A DNA stretch of 33,578 bases from 2-02-FULL-49-11 sp040757655 (GTDB lineage: Bacteria; Patescibacteriota; Patescibacteriia; 2-02-FULL-49-11), in NCBI GenBank assembly GCA_040757655.1, contig JBFLWV010000014.1:1-33578 (forward strand), given 5' to 3'. The notes under the pieces were generated by a model. That model made no database searches. It was not told the origin of the DNA and was given only the letters and a program-made list of their open reading frames with translations. This document shows, one piece after another, positions 14,820-23,222 of this stretch. Numbering within the stretch: the first letter of the stretch is position 1; every line of letters begins with the position of its first letter. The position numbers and the translations under genes were made by a program.

Positions 14820-17363
14820 ATGAAACCGCGGCGTCTATCCATATATAGACAAACTCATATAAACGTATGGCATGAGCCGGTGCAGCCGATTTGTGCACGA
14901 GGACTGTTTGAGCGAGCCCCGATGAGCTGGTATTGGTACCCATGGGGGCGAATCGGGGCGGTCCCGACACTACGTGTCGGGACGCGAGTTCCGCAGAAAC
15001 AAATCGGCAAACCGGCGAAATACCATATTTTTAAAAGTATAGGTCTCTATGTATTACTCGCAGGTATCTTGCTCCCGCTCTATCCTGTACACACCAAAGC
15101 CAATCGTGTGGTTATCAATGAGATAAAGGTAGGAGGAGAAAAAGCGACTGATGAATTCGTGGAGCTCTCCAACCCCACCGACAGTGAGGTAAACCTTTCT
15201 GGGTGGCGGCTCTCAAAAAAGACCGCATCAGGGTCGCTCGCAAACCTTCTCACTGAATTCCCATCCGTCAGCATCCCGCCGCGCGGACTCCTCCTCATTG
15301 CCCATCAGGACTTTATCAACACGGCATCTCCTGACCTTCGCTACTCCACCCAGTCCTCCATCACTCCCGATAACACCGTTATACTCTACTCTGATAATGG
15401 CCATACGATCGTTGACCTCGTCGGTATGGGAACCGCAGGCGAGGCAGAAGGACGTGCCGCCCCATCCCCTGATCCGGGTATGAGCATTGAACGCTACCTC
15501 GGAGTTGATACCAATGATAATGCAACTGACTTCACCGTACGTACCACCCCAACACCTAAAGGAGAAAACGCAGAGAACAGTGACCAGGGAACAGAGAACA
15601 ACCACCAAGGATCGGATGCCACTCCCACAACGTTCATCATGTTCAGTGAGGTTCTCCCAAATCCAAAGGGAAGCGATGAAGAAGATGAGTGGATAGAATT
15701 GGTAAATCTTAGCGACCAAGAGGTTGATCTCACTGATTGGGCAGTGGAAGACGCATCAGGGAAACATTACACGATCAAACGAGATGCGACCGTTGCTTCA
15801 GTCACCATAGCACCCAAAGGATATTTCATCCTTCCCCGAAAAGCTACCAGTATCTCTTTAAATAATATAGGCACAGAAACACTGACCCTGCTTAATAGGA
15901 ACGAACAAACCATAATCTCCCTCACCTACACAGGCACGGCAGAAGAAGGGTATTCCTGGGCAAGAGGTACAGAAGGTAATTTTGCATGGACCACAACCCC
16001 CACTCCATCTGCTTCAAATGTCATCACCCCACCACCATCAGATAACACAAAATCACAAAACCAAGACGACACAAAATCAAGGAGTATGGACACCTTGCAC
16101 TACGCCACTCCCAATTCACCTACGACAGATGCTCCTCCCTTCAAGATCGTTATCAACGAACTTCTCCCTAATCCTCTAGGCGATGATACGAGCGGAGAAT
16201 GGATAGAGCTTAAGAATGAAAACGAGGATGAGGTAAGTCTCACCGGCTGCGTGCTCTCCGATGAGAGTGGCGCGCGCTACACCTTCACAACACAGTCGGC
16301 GCCAATTCCACCGCGCGGATTTCTTCTCCTGCCGCGCACGCTCACTAAAATTGTGCTCAATAACGACGGAGATACGATCTTTCTGACCTTCCAAGGATAT
16401 ACGATCACACAGACCCACTACGGCAAGACTGAAGAAGGAATGTCTTTTGCCCGCGACGAAGAAGGGAATTATGCATGGACCACCTCACCGACGCCGGGGA
16501 AGCCAAACATATTTTCTCTTCCTGCTGAAATTGAAGAAAAACCTGATAAAGACGAACCATCATCCAACGCCAACTCTGCCGCTCTTGCACCGCAGAATAA
16601 TGAAGTCCCTCCAAATACAAATAAGGAACCGAAATCAACCGAACTGGCTATTAAGGGAATACGGAAAGTCGAAATCAATAAAATACGCGCGCTTCCCCAC
16701 AACACCACAGTAAACACAGAGGGAACCGTGATTGTCCCACCAGGCGTCTTCGGACGTACCACTCTCTACCTGAACGGCATACAAATCTACTCAGTCGCAA
16801 TGCCATTCCCTGATTGTACCACTGATGACCTGATCGAGGTACAAGGTTATGTTAGTATGAGCGGTAACGAAACACGCATTACCATCCCTAAAACCGGCTG
16901 GATGAAAAAAATAGGCAAAGGGGAGCCCCCTCAACCACCATTACTCACCGCGGCAACATTGAGCGACGAACAAGAAGGCAGCTTGATCCAAGTAGAAGGG
17001 AAGTTGATAGAGAAAAAAGGCACTACACTCTGGCTTGATGATGATACGGGAGAGGTGCGTATCGTACTCAGAGATACGATAGGCCTCCACCCTGAAAATT
17101 TTATCCTGGGCGAACGCTATACGGTCAAGGGTGTGCTCTCGGAAACCAACGCAGGCTACAGAGTACTGCCACGCGGTAGTGACGATATGATCGCCCATGG
17201 CGCAGTGCAAGGAGCTTCCATTGAAAAAGAAAATGCTACACAAAACTCACACGGCGACACTCCCCTCTACTACATCGTGACCGCGCTTGCCGTCATCGCC
17301 ATTGCAGTTGGCGTGGGCATAAAGAAATGGCGGGAACATAAAGGTATATCAATCCCTCAATAA
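14820..17363 (+). CDS. Lamin-tail-domain surface protein with C-terminal membrane anchor
   Basis: This is an 847-residue frame. A hydrophobic export segment (about 72-90, SIGLYVLLAGILLPLYPV) is followed by three lamin-tail domains. Each opens with INE(I/L) or FSEVLPNP and carries a W-I-E-L or FVEL core: about 96-215, 275-390 and 437-550. They are separated by Thr/Pro/Asn/Gln-rich linkers. Two OB-fold-like segments follow (about 610-700 and 720-800, TTVNTEGTVIV and LIQVEGKLIEKKGTTLWLDDDTGEVRIVL), then a TM helix (about 815-833) and a basic tail. Lamin-tail domains occur in bacterial secreted proteins and nucleases, but no nuclease domain is visible. The start is uncertain: ATG codons at 14820 and 14922 both lie before the signal, and neither has a good Shine-Dalgarno sequence. 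The N-terminus includes a genomic hairpin repeat (14963-14985). Confidence 0.8.
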   Translation: MKPRRLSIYRQTHINVWHEPVQPICARGLFERAPMSWYWYPWGRIGAVPTLRVGTRVPQKQIGKPAKYHIFKSIGLYVLLAGILLPLYPVHTKANRVVINEIKVGGEKATDEFVELSNPTDSEVNLSGWRLSKKTASGSLANLLTEFPSVSIPPRGLLLIAHQDFINTASPDLRYSTQSSITPDNTVILYSDNGHTIVDLVGMGTAGEAEGRAAPSPDPGMSIERYLGVDTNDNATDFTVRTTPTPKGENAENSDQGTENNHQGSDATPTTFIMFSEVLPNPKGSDEEDEWIELVNLSDQEVDLTDWAVEDASGKHYTIKRDATVASVTIAPKGYFILPRKATSISLNNIGTETLTLLNRNEQTIISLTYTGTAEEGYSWARGTEGNFAWTTTPTPSASNVITPPPSDNTKSQNQDDTKSRSMDTLHYATPNSPTTDAPPFKIVINELLPNPLGDDTSGEWIELKNENEDEVSLTGCVLSDESGARYTFTTQSAPIPPRGFLLLPRTLTKIVLNNDGDTIFLTFQGYTITQTHYGKTEEGMSFARDEEGNYAWTTSPTPGKPNIFSLPAEIEEKPDKDEPSSNANSAALAPQNNEVPPNTNKEPKSTELAIKGIRKVEINKIRALPHNTTVNTEGTVIVPPGVFGRTTLYLNGIQIYSVAMPFPDCTTDDLIEVQGYVSMSGNETRITIPKTGWMKKIGKGEPPQPPLLTAATLSDEQEGSLIQVEGKLIEKKGTTLWLDDDTGEVRIVLRDTIGLHPENFILGERYTVKGVLSETNAGYRVLPRGSDDMIAHGAVQGASIEKENATQNSHGDTPLYYIVTALAVIAIAVGVGIKKWREHKGISIPQ
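14963..14985. repeat. Hairpin repeat GTCCCGAC...GTCGGGAC inside the lamin-tail gene
   Basis: This 23-bp palindrome is identical to the apex of the 23S H25 insertion (about 7221-7243). It is translated here as part of VPTLRVGTR upstream of the export signal. Confidence 0.7.
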
Positions 17364-17365
17364 CC

Positions 17366-18571
17366 ATGACTCCTCTCTCACTACCTCCACGCCCATGCCC
17401 TGACTGTGGTCCTGTCCCCATCCACCACACTCCCTCATTTCTCACCGCGTTCGCGATCATTGCGCTTTCTCCCCTCTTCCACTATTGCACTCCACTCCGT
17501 ACCGTGCTCAACCGCTTCACGCGGAGTAGTCTCATACAAAATTTTACTGTAACACTTTTAAAATGCTGCACGCGTTTGGGGGTTGGCACCATACACCTTG
17601 AACCTCACCATGACCTTACCCATCGCGCCCACCTCCTTTGGGAAGAGGCCAACAAACGCGGGATCCACATGTGGGAATTCCGCCCATTCAAACACGGTAT
17701 CGAACTCTTCATTGCAGAGCGCCAAGACAAACGGGTGATCTTCAACAGCCTTCCTCGTCCGCCACTCAGGGTAAATAATTTGCATTGGATTGATGATAAG
17801 TCGATAGTAAAACAAGTGCTCACCCGTTCATCTATTCCCACCCCTCGCGGCTACACAGCGAGTACGCTCCGAGGAGCCTTGAACGCTCTTGAGGAACTCG
17901 TCCCGCCGCTGGTGGTAAAACCACGTCTGAGCTCGCGCGGGCGCCACGCACATGTGCAGATTCATACCCGCGCACAATTGACCCAGGCATTCATCTCTGC
18001 ACGTATACTATGCCCATGGGTGATGGTTGAAGAAGAGCTTGAAGGCGACGTATATCGCGCGCTCGTTGTAGATGGGGAATTGATCGCCGTTGCGCGCCGG
18101 AATTACCCCCAAGTGATAGGAGACGGCACACACACGATACGACAACTCGTAGATATTGAAAATACGCAACCGTATAGGAATCGCACTATCTTCCATCCCA
18201 TCCCCACTGACAGTTTTACCACCAGGTATCTGCATATATGTCAAAAAGAATGGAGTCATATACCATCAGCAGGAGAAACGATAATTCTTGATCGAGGCGT
18301 CATACGCGAACGGGGCGGATTAACCTCCGATGTAACAGACCACGTTGACCATGAAAATGCACGATTGTTCACAAGAATAGCGCGTATCATCAATGACCCT
18401 CTTATAGGGATAGACTTCATTATCAAAGACATTGCGCACCCTTGGTTTGAACAGACGCGTTCGGGGGTCATTGAATTAAACGCCCTACCTTACATAGATC
18501 TTCATCATTACTGTATCAGCGGTACTCCTCGCAATGCCGTTCAAGCAGTGTGGGACATGCTCTTTCCGTAA
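17366..18571 (+). CDS. ATP-grasp ligase, cyanophycin-synthetase-like
   Basis: This 401-residue protein begins with a short Pro/Cys-rich leader (PCPDCGPVP) and a hydrophobic patch (about 25-45). The ATP-grasp region follows: DDKSIVKQVLTRSSIPTPRG (about 140-160), the nucleotide-binding lysine strand PLVVKPRLSSRGRHA (about 180-195), VMVEEELEGDVYRALVVDGELIAVARR (about 213-240) and IGDGTHTIRQLV. It ends with GIDFIIKD and VIELNALPYIDLHH, which supply the Mg-binding acidic and Asn residues. These patterns match the ATP-grasp part of cyanophycin synthetase and related carboxylate-amine ligases. The Mur-ligase half of true CphA is absent, so it is not a standard cyanophycin synthetase. It starts 2 nt after the lamin-tail stop, implying cotranscription. 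Confidence 0.8.
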   Translation: MTPLSLPPRPCPDCGPVPIHHTPSFLTAFAIIALSPLFHYCTPLRTVLNRFTRSSLIQNFTVTLLKCCTRLGVGTIHLEPHHDLTHRAHLLWEEANKRGIHMWEFRPFKHGIELFIAERQDKRVIFNSLPRPPLRVNNLHWIDDKSIVKQVLTRSSIPTPRGYTASTLRGALNALEELVPPLVVKPRLSSRGRHAHVQIHTRAQLTQAFISARILCPWVMVEEELEGDVYRALVVDGELIAVARRNYPQVIGDGTHTIRQLVDIENTQPYRNRTIFHPIPTDSFTTRYLHICQKEWSHIPSAGETIILDRGVIRERGGLTSDVTDHVDHENARLFTRIARIINDPLIGIDFIIKDIAHPWFEQTRSGVIELNALPYIDLHHYCISGTPRNAVQAVWDMLFP

Positions 18572-18610
18572 CAAATTTGCAAAAAAATTAGATAGAAAAT
18601 ATATAAACAT

Positions 18611-18640
18611 TTGACTGATTTTTTTTATTTATGCTATAAT
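18611..18640 (+). promoter_or_regulatory. Strong promoter TTGACT-N18-TGCTATAAT
   Basis: TTGACT (18611-18616) and TATAAT (18635-18640) are 18 nt apart, with an extended -10 TGC. The start is predicted near 18647, only about 26 nt before the ATG of the Ddl fusion, so the leader would be very short. No Shine-Dalgarno sequence is visible. Confidence 0.8.
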
Positions 18641-18672
18641 TTCAATATTCTTATCATTTCTTGCAAAAAATT

Positions 18673-21096
18673 ATGAAGCTCGCGCTCCTCTGTGGCGGCC
18701 CTTCGCGAGAAAGGGGTATCTCACTCAATTCCGCGCGATCAGTCCTTGATCACCTCGCAGGAGATGGGATAGAAATCCTCCCTATTTATTTTGACGCCCA
18801 GAAACACGCGTACCGCATCTCCCCCGCTCAACTCTACTCCAATACGCCCTCTGATTTCGATTTCAAATTGAAAACAAGCGCACATCCTTTAGACTACACG
18901 TCGCTCATCAAGCTTCTTCGCCATGCTGATATCGCGTTCCCTGTGATACACGGGTCTTTTGGTGAAGATGGCGGCATACAGCGAATCTTGGAAAAAAATA
19001 GTATCCCTTTTATCGGTTCATCCGCTAACTCATGCAAACTCCTCTTCGACAAATATAACGCGAATGAATATATCCGCGCCCATGGATTCTATGCGCCCCC
19101 TTCGGCGCTTCTGAAAATTTACCACCGCGACCATAAACAGATCATTGATACCTTCTTCAGGACACATCGCATCAAGCGCGCAGTGGTGAAGCCAGCAAGC
19201 GGCGGGTCAAGCATCGGCGTATTCTCCGTTGCCACGCCGGAGCAAGCCTTGAAGCGGACACAACACCTCTTCTCTCGTCGTTACGACACGCGAGTGGTTA
19301 TAGAGCCGTTTGCGCATGGCATAGAATTTACGGTGATCGTCATTCAAAATCCTTTTGACCAACCGGTAGCCATCATCCCTACGGAAATCGAAGCCGATTA
19401 CACGCAACACCAAATCTTTGATTACCGGAAGAAATACCTCCCCACCCACCACGTCACTTACCACTGCCCGCCACGATTCAGTGACGAAACCATTGACCGA
19501 ATCCAAGTCATGGCAGAGCAACTATTTTCACTCTTCCATATGCGGGATTTTGCCCGTTTTGACGGATGGGTACTAAAAGACGGCAATATCTGGTTTTCTG
19601 ACTTCAACCCGATAAGCGGCATGGAACAAAACAGTTTTCTCTTCCAACAAGCAAGCCGTATTGGACTTTCGCACTCCGGCATGCTGCGCACTATGGTGGG
19701 TCATGCTTGTAAACGGTATGGAATTACCCTCCCTCCATTTCCCGCAGAAGACCAACCATCACTCCGCCGTAAATCAGTTTTTGTTCTTTTCGGGGGCACC
19801 ACCTCCGAGCGACAGGTATCCCTCATGAGCGGCACCAACGTATGGCTAAAGCTTATGCGCTCCCGTCGCTATAACCCAATACCCTTCATCCTCGATGCAA
19901 AACAGAGGGTATGGAAACTCCCCTATACCTACACCCTCAACCACACGACGGAAGAAATTATTGATAATTGTGTGCGTGCACCACAAGCCCTTGCCCGTCT
20001 CTTCCATTATGAACAGCGCGCACGATTGCGCCTCGGCGTCCCTCCACAATCAATGGATGCGTGGCGCACTATCCCCAAACCCCTCACGCTCAAAAAATTC
20101 TTAACACACACTCCTTTTGTCTTTATCGCGCTCCATGGGGGCTTTGGGGAAAATGGCACGCTCCAATCACTGCTCGATGACGCCCATATCCCCTACAATG
20201 GTTCAGGTGCCGATGTATCTTCATTGTGTATGGACAAATGGCGCACTGACCGTGCAATTGAGCAGTGTCATATCCAGGGTATTGCCACCATTCCGGAATT
20301 ACTCATTAAAACCAAGACTCTTCCCACTGCTCCAAAACCCCTGGACAAGCTATGGCACTCAATGACCAAAAAATTAAGGAGTCGTACCCTCCTCGTGAAA
20401 CCACGCGCAGACGGGTGTTCTTCGGGCGTTGCACACCTCTTCAACGTGCAGGATTTTGCACATTACCTTTCCGCGCTTCAACAACGATTCCCCTCCCTTC
20501 CCGCAGGCACACTCCGTCGGCAGGACACCCTCATTGAAATGCCCACTATCCCTGTCCATGAACTCATCGTCCAAAAATTCATTGAAACTGACGTTGTAAA
20601 GGTAAAACGCAACCTTCTCAAATACCGACGCGTGAGCGGATGGATAGAAACTACAATCGGGGTGCTCGAGGCATCCCGCGCAGATACCCGCAGATCAAAA
20701 ACGCAGATACCCGCAGATCAAAAACGCGAGCGCGATTTCATCATTTTTAATCCAAGTATCACGGTCGCGGAAGGAGAGGTACTGACCGTTGAAGAAAAAT
20801 TCCAAGGAGGAACAGGCATCAACATCACGCCCACTCCTCCTGAAATCGTAAAACCACGCGTCATTGCCCATGCCAAGGCACTCATTGCCACCCTTGCACG
20901 AGCAATCGGTCTCAAGGGGTATGCCCGCGTTGATACCTTCCTACAGGTTGATACGGGCAATCTCCTCATCATAGAAGTGAATACCCTCCCTGCCCTCACC
21001 CCTTCAACCGTACTCTTTCACCAAGCGCTTGCAGAACGCCCACCACTGTATCCGAGAGAATTGATTGAAAAAATTATTGAGAATACCGGCTACTAA
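18673..21096 (+). CDS. Tandem D-alanine-D-alanine ligase fusion (Ddl-Ddl)
   Basis: Two complete Ddl-like modules lie in one 807-residue chain. Module 1 (about 1-355) has LLCGGPSRERGISLNSA, the HGSFGEDGGIQ loop, the lysine strand VVKPASGGSSIGV and a closing WFSDFNPISGMEQNSFLF. Module 2 (about 365-807) has VLFGGTTSERQVSLMSG, HGGFGENGTLQ, LLVKPRADGCSSGV and ARVDTFLQ...IIEVNTLPALTPS. Ddl makes D-Ala-D-Ala for peptidoglycan. In module 1 the metal-binding Glu of the usual E-x-N is Asp (SDFNP), so its substrate or activity may differ. A direct 23-bp repeat near 20682-20727 adds a linker (RADTRRSKTQIPADQKRE) to module 2. The start is ATG at 18673; an in-frame TTG lies 12 nt upstream. Confidence 0.88.
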   Translation: MKLALLCGGPSRERGISLNSARSVLDHLAGDGIEILPIYFDAQKHAYRISPAQLYSNTPSDFDFKLKTSAHPLDYTSLIKLLRHADIAFPVIHGSFGEDGGIQRILEKNSIPFIGSSANSCKLLFDKYNANEYIRAHGFYAPPSALLKIYHRDHKQIIDTFFRTHRIKRAVVKPASGGSSIGVFSVATPEQALKRTQHLFSRRYDTRVVIEPFAHGIEFTVIVIQNPFDQPVAIIPTEIEADYTQHQIFDYRKKYLPTHHVTYHCPPRFSDETIDRIQVMAEQLFSLFHMRDFARFDGWVLKDGNIWFSDFNPISGMEQNSFLFQQASRIGLSHSGMLRTMVGHACKRYGITLPPFPAEDQPSLRRKSVFVLFGGTTSERQVSLMSGTNVWLKLMRSRRYNPIPFILDAKQRVWKLPYTYTLNHTTEEIIDNCVRAPQALARLFHYEQRARLRLGVPPQSMDAWRTIPKPLTLKKFLTHTPFVFIALHGGFGENGTLQSLLDDAHIPYNGSGADVSSLCMDKWRTDRAIEQCHIQGIATIPELLIKTKTLPTAPKPLDKLWHSMTKKLRSRTLLVKPRADGCSSGVAHLFNVQDFAHYLSALQQRFPSLPAGTLRRQDTLIEMPTIPVHELIVQKFIETDVVKVKRNLLKYRRVSGWIETTIGVLEASRADTRRSKTQIPADQKRERDFIIFNPSITVAEGEVLTVEEKFQGGTGINITPTPPEIVKPRVIAHAKALIATLARAIGLKGYARVDTFLQVDTGNLLIIEVNTLPALTPSTVLFHQALAERPPLYPRELIEKIIENTGY
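20682..20727 (+). repeat. 23-bp direct repeat (2 copies) inside the Ddl fusion
   Basis: CGCAGATACCCGCAGATCAA plus AAA occurs twice head to tail. The unit is not a multiple of three, so the copies are read in different frames, giving a basic linker. It resembles intergenic repeats more than coding sequence. Confidence 0.7.
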
Positions 21097-22337
21097 TCAC
21101 CAAATTTCTCTTTCAACTTTTCGATTCTCTGTAATAACCGTTCCTGTATTTTCTCCATTCGCTCTTTCATTTTCTCTTCTCTCTCCTCTAATTGTTCTTG
21201 CCTTTTCTCTAGCAATTCTTTCGCCTTCTCAATCTTCTCCTGAATCCTTTCTTCTCGTTTAGGTAAGGGAATTAGTTTTGGTTTGGGTATCACCCGCACC
21301 GTATCTGAACCCATAAAGGTGCCTGCGTTCATCTTTCCCGTTACCGTAAAGGTGAACTGATCCGTAGAGGTTGGAATGAGAGGAAGAATATCGCTGCTAT
21401 TAAATTTCATCACCAGCGTCCTCCGGTATCTCCCCCAACGCCTCCACTCTGCTTTTCGTAACTTAAGATCTGCAGGCTTCACGCTCCCATTAAGGAACAC
21501 GCTGTCAATTTCCAAACCTTTAAATGTAATACCTCGGGGGAGCCTCACCGTCGCTCTTATTACCTTACCCCTCTGTAGTCGATTCAACGTACGGGGATCC
21601 ATCTTCAAGATTGCTGAGATAGTCGTGGTGGCAGTAGGTGGTATTGAGGTCGCAAGTGTGGTAAACGTCGCATCACTCGAGGTGGCGGTATTGCCAAATG
21701 CGTCGGTGGATGAAACGATAAAATGATAGAGCGTCGCTGGTATGAGCGAGGTTAGATCTATTGCATGGACCGTAGTGAGCGTGGTTGAGGCAATGCTTGA
21801 ACTATATCCTGTCGTGACGCCATAATTCACCTGCGACGTTGCGCGCTCATCTGTGAGCCATGAAATGCGTGCAGAAGTGGTGGTAATGTCGGTTACTGCA
21901 ACGCCTGTGATCGTAGGAGCGTTCATGTCAGGAGGTGTGGTGGTTGATGCATTATTTGAAAGCGCAGAGGTATTGCCTGCTTCATCCACCGTACGCAATG
22001 CAAACCAATAGGTGGTAGTAGGAGTGAGCCCACTCACGGTAAATGTTTCCGTAGTGCCAGCGAGGTGAGGAAAAGGCTCTCCTGCGACCGGAGTGGATGT
22101 GGCAAAATTCGATTCCGTCATCGGTGCGGTACGATAACGCACATCATAAAACGACGCAGTACCACTTACCCCGTCATCGCCCGGTGCACTCCACTGCAAA
22201 GTTACTGATGTAGGGGTACTCGATGCAACCGCGAGATTCATCACGGTGCTCGGTGGGGTGATATCAACGGCTGCCGCGGCAGACAGCACCCCGAGCAAAA
22301 TGCCTCCCATAATAGAGCTAAGGTATATTGTTTTCAT
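21093..22337 (-). CDS. Secreted protein with two FnIII domains and a C-terminal coiled coil
   Basis: This 414-residue protein has a signal peptide (residues 1-23, MKTIYLSSIMGGILLGVLSAAAA). Two fibronectin type III domains follow (about 27-135, PPSTVMNLAVASSTPTSVTLQW; and about 138-230, APTITGVAVTDITTTSARISW). Next is a beta-rich domain (about 240-350, LNRLQRGKVIRATVRLPRGI). The end is a highly charged helix (about 355-414) of repeated E/K/R heptads (EKAKELLEKRQEQLEEREEK), likely a coiled coil. Probably a surface or secreted structural protein. It converges on the Ddl fusion; the two genes overlap by a few bases at their stop codons. No Shine-Dalgarno sequence is seen at the ATG. Confidence 0.82.
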   Translation of the reverse strand: MKTIYLSSIMGGILLGVLSAAAAVDITPPSTVMNLAVASSTPTSVTLQWSAPGDDGVSGTASFYDVRYRTAPMTESNFATSTPVAGEPFPHLAGTTETFTVSGLTPTTTYWFALRTVDEAGNTSALSNNASTTTPPDMNAPTITGVAVTDITTTSARISWLTDERATSQVNYGVTTGYSSSIASTTLTTVHAIDLTSLIPATLYHFIVSSTDAFGNTATSSDATFTTLATSIPPTATTTISAILKMDPRTLNRLQRGKVIRATVRLPRGITFKGLEIDSVFLNGSVKPADLKLRKAEWRRWGRYRRTLVMKFNSSDILPLIPTSTDQFTFTVTGKMNAGTFMGSDTVRVIPKPKLIPLPKREERIQEKIEKAKELLEKRQEQLEEREEKMKERMEKIQERLLQRIEKLKEKFGD

Positions 22338-22398
22338 ATAAATGAGAGTTAATAATAAGGGAATACGCCAACAAGACGTATTGCACTATATGATGTCG

Positions 22399-22427
22399 TT
22401 GTAAAAGAAATTCCATTACATTATACT
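22399..22427 (+). promoter_or_regulatory. Promoter TTGTAA-N17-TATACT for the TPP riboswitch transcript
   Basis: TTGTAA (22399-22404) and TATACT (22422-22427) are 17 nt apart. The start near 22434 lies about 20 nt before the aptamer. Confidence 0.7.
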
Positions 22428-22451
22428 GTATTACAAAAATAACTATTGCTG

Positions 22452-22612
22452 TTGGGGGTGCCCGCCTAAGTTTTGCACATGAATACAGGATTTGTCTCGT
22501 ACTGCGAGGTATCGCAGGAGAGAAGTAAAATCGTGTTATCATCCAGCAAAATTTAGGCGGGCTGAGAAATACCCTTTGAACCTGATCCGGACCATACCGG
22601 CGTAGGGAAACA
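22452..22612 (+). promoter_or_regulatory. TPP (THI-box) riboswitch
   Basis: Conserved aptamer blocks are present in order: GGGGTGC (22455-22461), GCTGAGAAATACCC (22561-22574), GAACCTGATCCGGACCATACCGG, and CGTAGGGAA (22601-22609). The P3 stem is unusually long: 16-nt arms (22461-22476, 22546-22561) enclose a ~69-nt loop with its own CTGCGA/TCGCAG hairpin. The terminator at 22633-22664 forms the likely expression platform, so bound thiamine pyrophosphate should reduce transcription of the downstream NDK-like gene. Confidence 0.92.
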
Positions 22613-22632
22613 GTTCACTCAATCATTGGGTG

Positions 22633-22664
22633 TTGCTTGTCTTCCTTACGACAAGCAATTTTTT
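22633..22664 (+). terminator. Riboswitch-linked intrinsic terminator
   Basis: TTGCTTGTC (22633-22641) pairs with GACAAGCAA (22650-22658), followed by six Ts. It lies 20 nt after the TPP aptamer. Confidence 0.88.
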
Positions 22665-22669
22665 ATTTC

Positions 22670-22772
22670 ACCCCGTTACCACAGGAAGCCTTAAGCTTGG
22701 GGGAGGAAGTGCAAAAGAAACACGATGCGCTTAAGTTCAAATGTCGCATCCGTAAGATCGTGGTAACGGGGT
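22670..22772 (+). promoter_or_regulatory. Long nested hairpin between terminator and NDK-like start
   Basis: ACCCCGTTACCAC (22670-22682) pairs perfectly with GTGGTAACGGGGT (22760-22772). Inside, CTTAAGC (22690-22696) can pair with GCTTAAG (22729-22735), and GATGCG with CGCATC. It ends 13 nt before the Shine-Dalgarno sequence. No protein is convincing here. Role unknown; possibly a second control layer or mRNA-stability element. Confidence 0.5.
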
Positions 22773-22796
22773 TCACAAAAACAAAAAGGAGGGAAG

Positions 22797-23192
22797 GTGT
22801 ATTCACTGTTAATGTTCAAGCCTGATGCAATATGGCACGGGCTTGAACAAGTGGAGGCTGTGGCGAGAGCAATGCTCGCTCAAAACAGCCTCACAATCTC
22901 CAAAATGGCTACTGTGAGGGTCACGGAGCAGTTCATTCTCAATTTGTGGCCTCAGGTAGCCTCAGAGATTCTATTGGAGAGAATCTCTGAAATACCAGAA
23001 GAACTGCCTGTGTGGATTATTGAAGGGGACCAGGCCGTTCATAAACTTGGGGAGATAAAGAAGGCACTGCGTGATTTGGCGCGACAAGAGGGATGGTATG
23101 ACAAACATTTTAGAGTTTGCCATGCGCCTGACACGCTACAAGATGTCCTTCGGGAATGGAAAGTCTTCTTTCCCAAGGATCAGTTGCCTTAA
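22797..23192 (+). CDS. Divergent nucleoside-diphosphate-kinase-like protein
   Basis: This 131-residue protein has an NDK fold signature. LLMFKPDAI (residues 4-12) matches the NDK start (SIIKPDA), with the substrate-binding Lys. VTEQFILNLWP resembles the helix after LTxEQA, LPVWIIEGDQAVHKLGEI the GPVVVxVLEGxNAV strand, and FRVCHAPDTLQDVLREWKVFF the NxxHGSDSxExAxxEIxxFF end. The phospho-acceptor His is kept (H109), but the Asn three residues before it is Arg. The start is GTG at 22797, placed 3 nt after AAAGGAGGG. It is the only gene behind the TPP riboswitch, before a terminator at 23194. NDK normally moves phosphate between nucleoside di- and triphosphates; a thiamine-phosphate role is a hypothesis from context. 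Confidence 0.75.
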   Translation: MYSLLMFKPDAIWHGLEQVEAVARAMLAQNSLTISKMATVRVTEQFILNLWPQVASEILLERISEIPEELPVWIIEGDQAVHKLGEIKKALRDLARQEGWYDKHFRVCHAPDTLQDVLREWKVFFPKDQLP

Positions 23193-23220
23193 AAGGACCT
23201 TCTATAAAAAGGTCCTTCTC
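23193..23220. terminator. Bidirectional terminator between convergent genes
   Basis: AAAAGGACCTT and AAGGTCCTT form a stem around CTATAAA, with T- or A-rich flanks on both sides. It can serve the NDK-like gene (+) and the membrane glycosyltransferase (-). Confidence 0.7.
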
Positions 23221-23222
23221 TA

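Noticed and set aside
22637..22825. 62-codon protein between the TPP riboswitch terminator and the NDK-like gene
   Set aside because: It starts inside the terminator hairpin, shows no family similarity, and the sequence is explained by a long inverted repeat.
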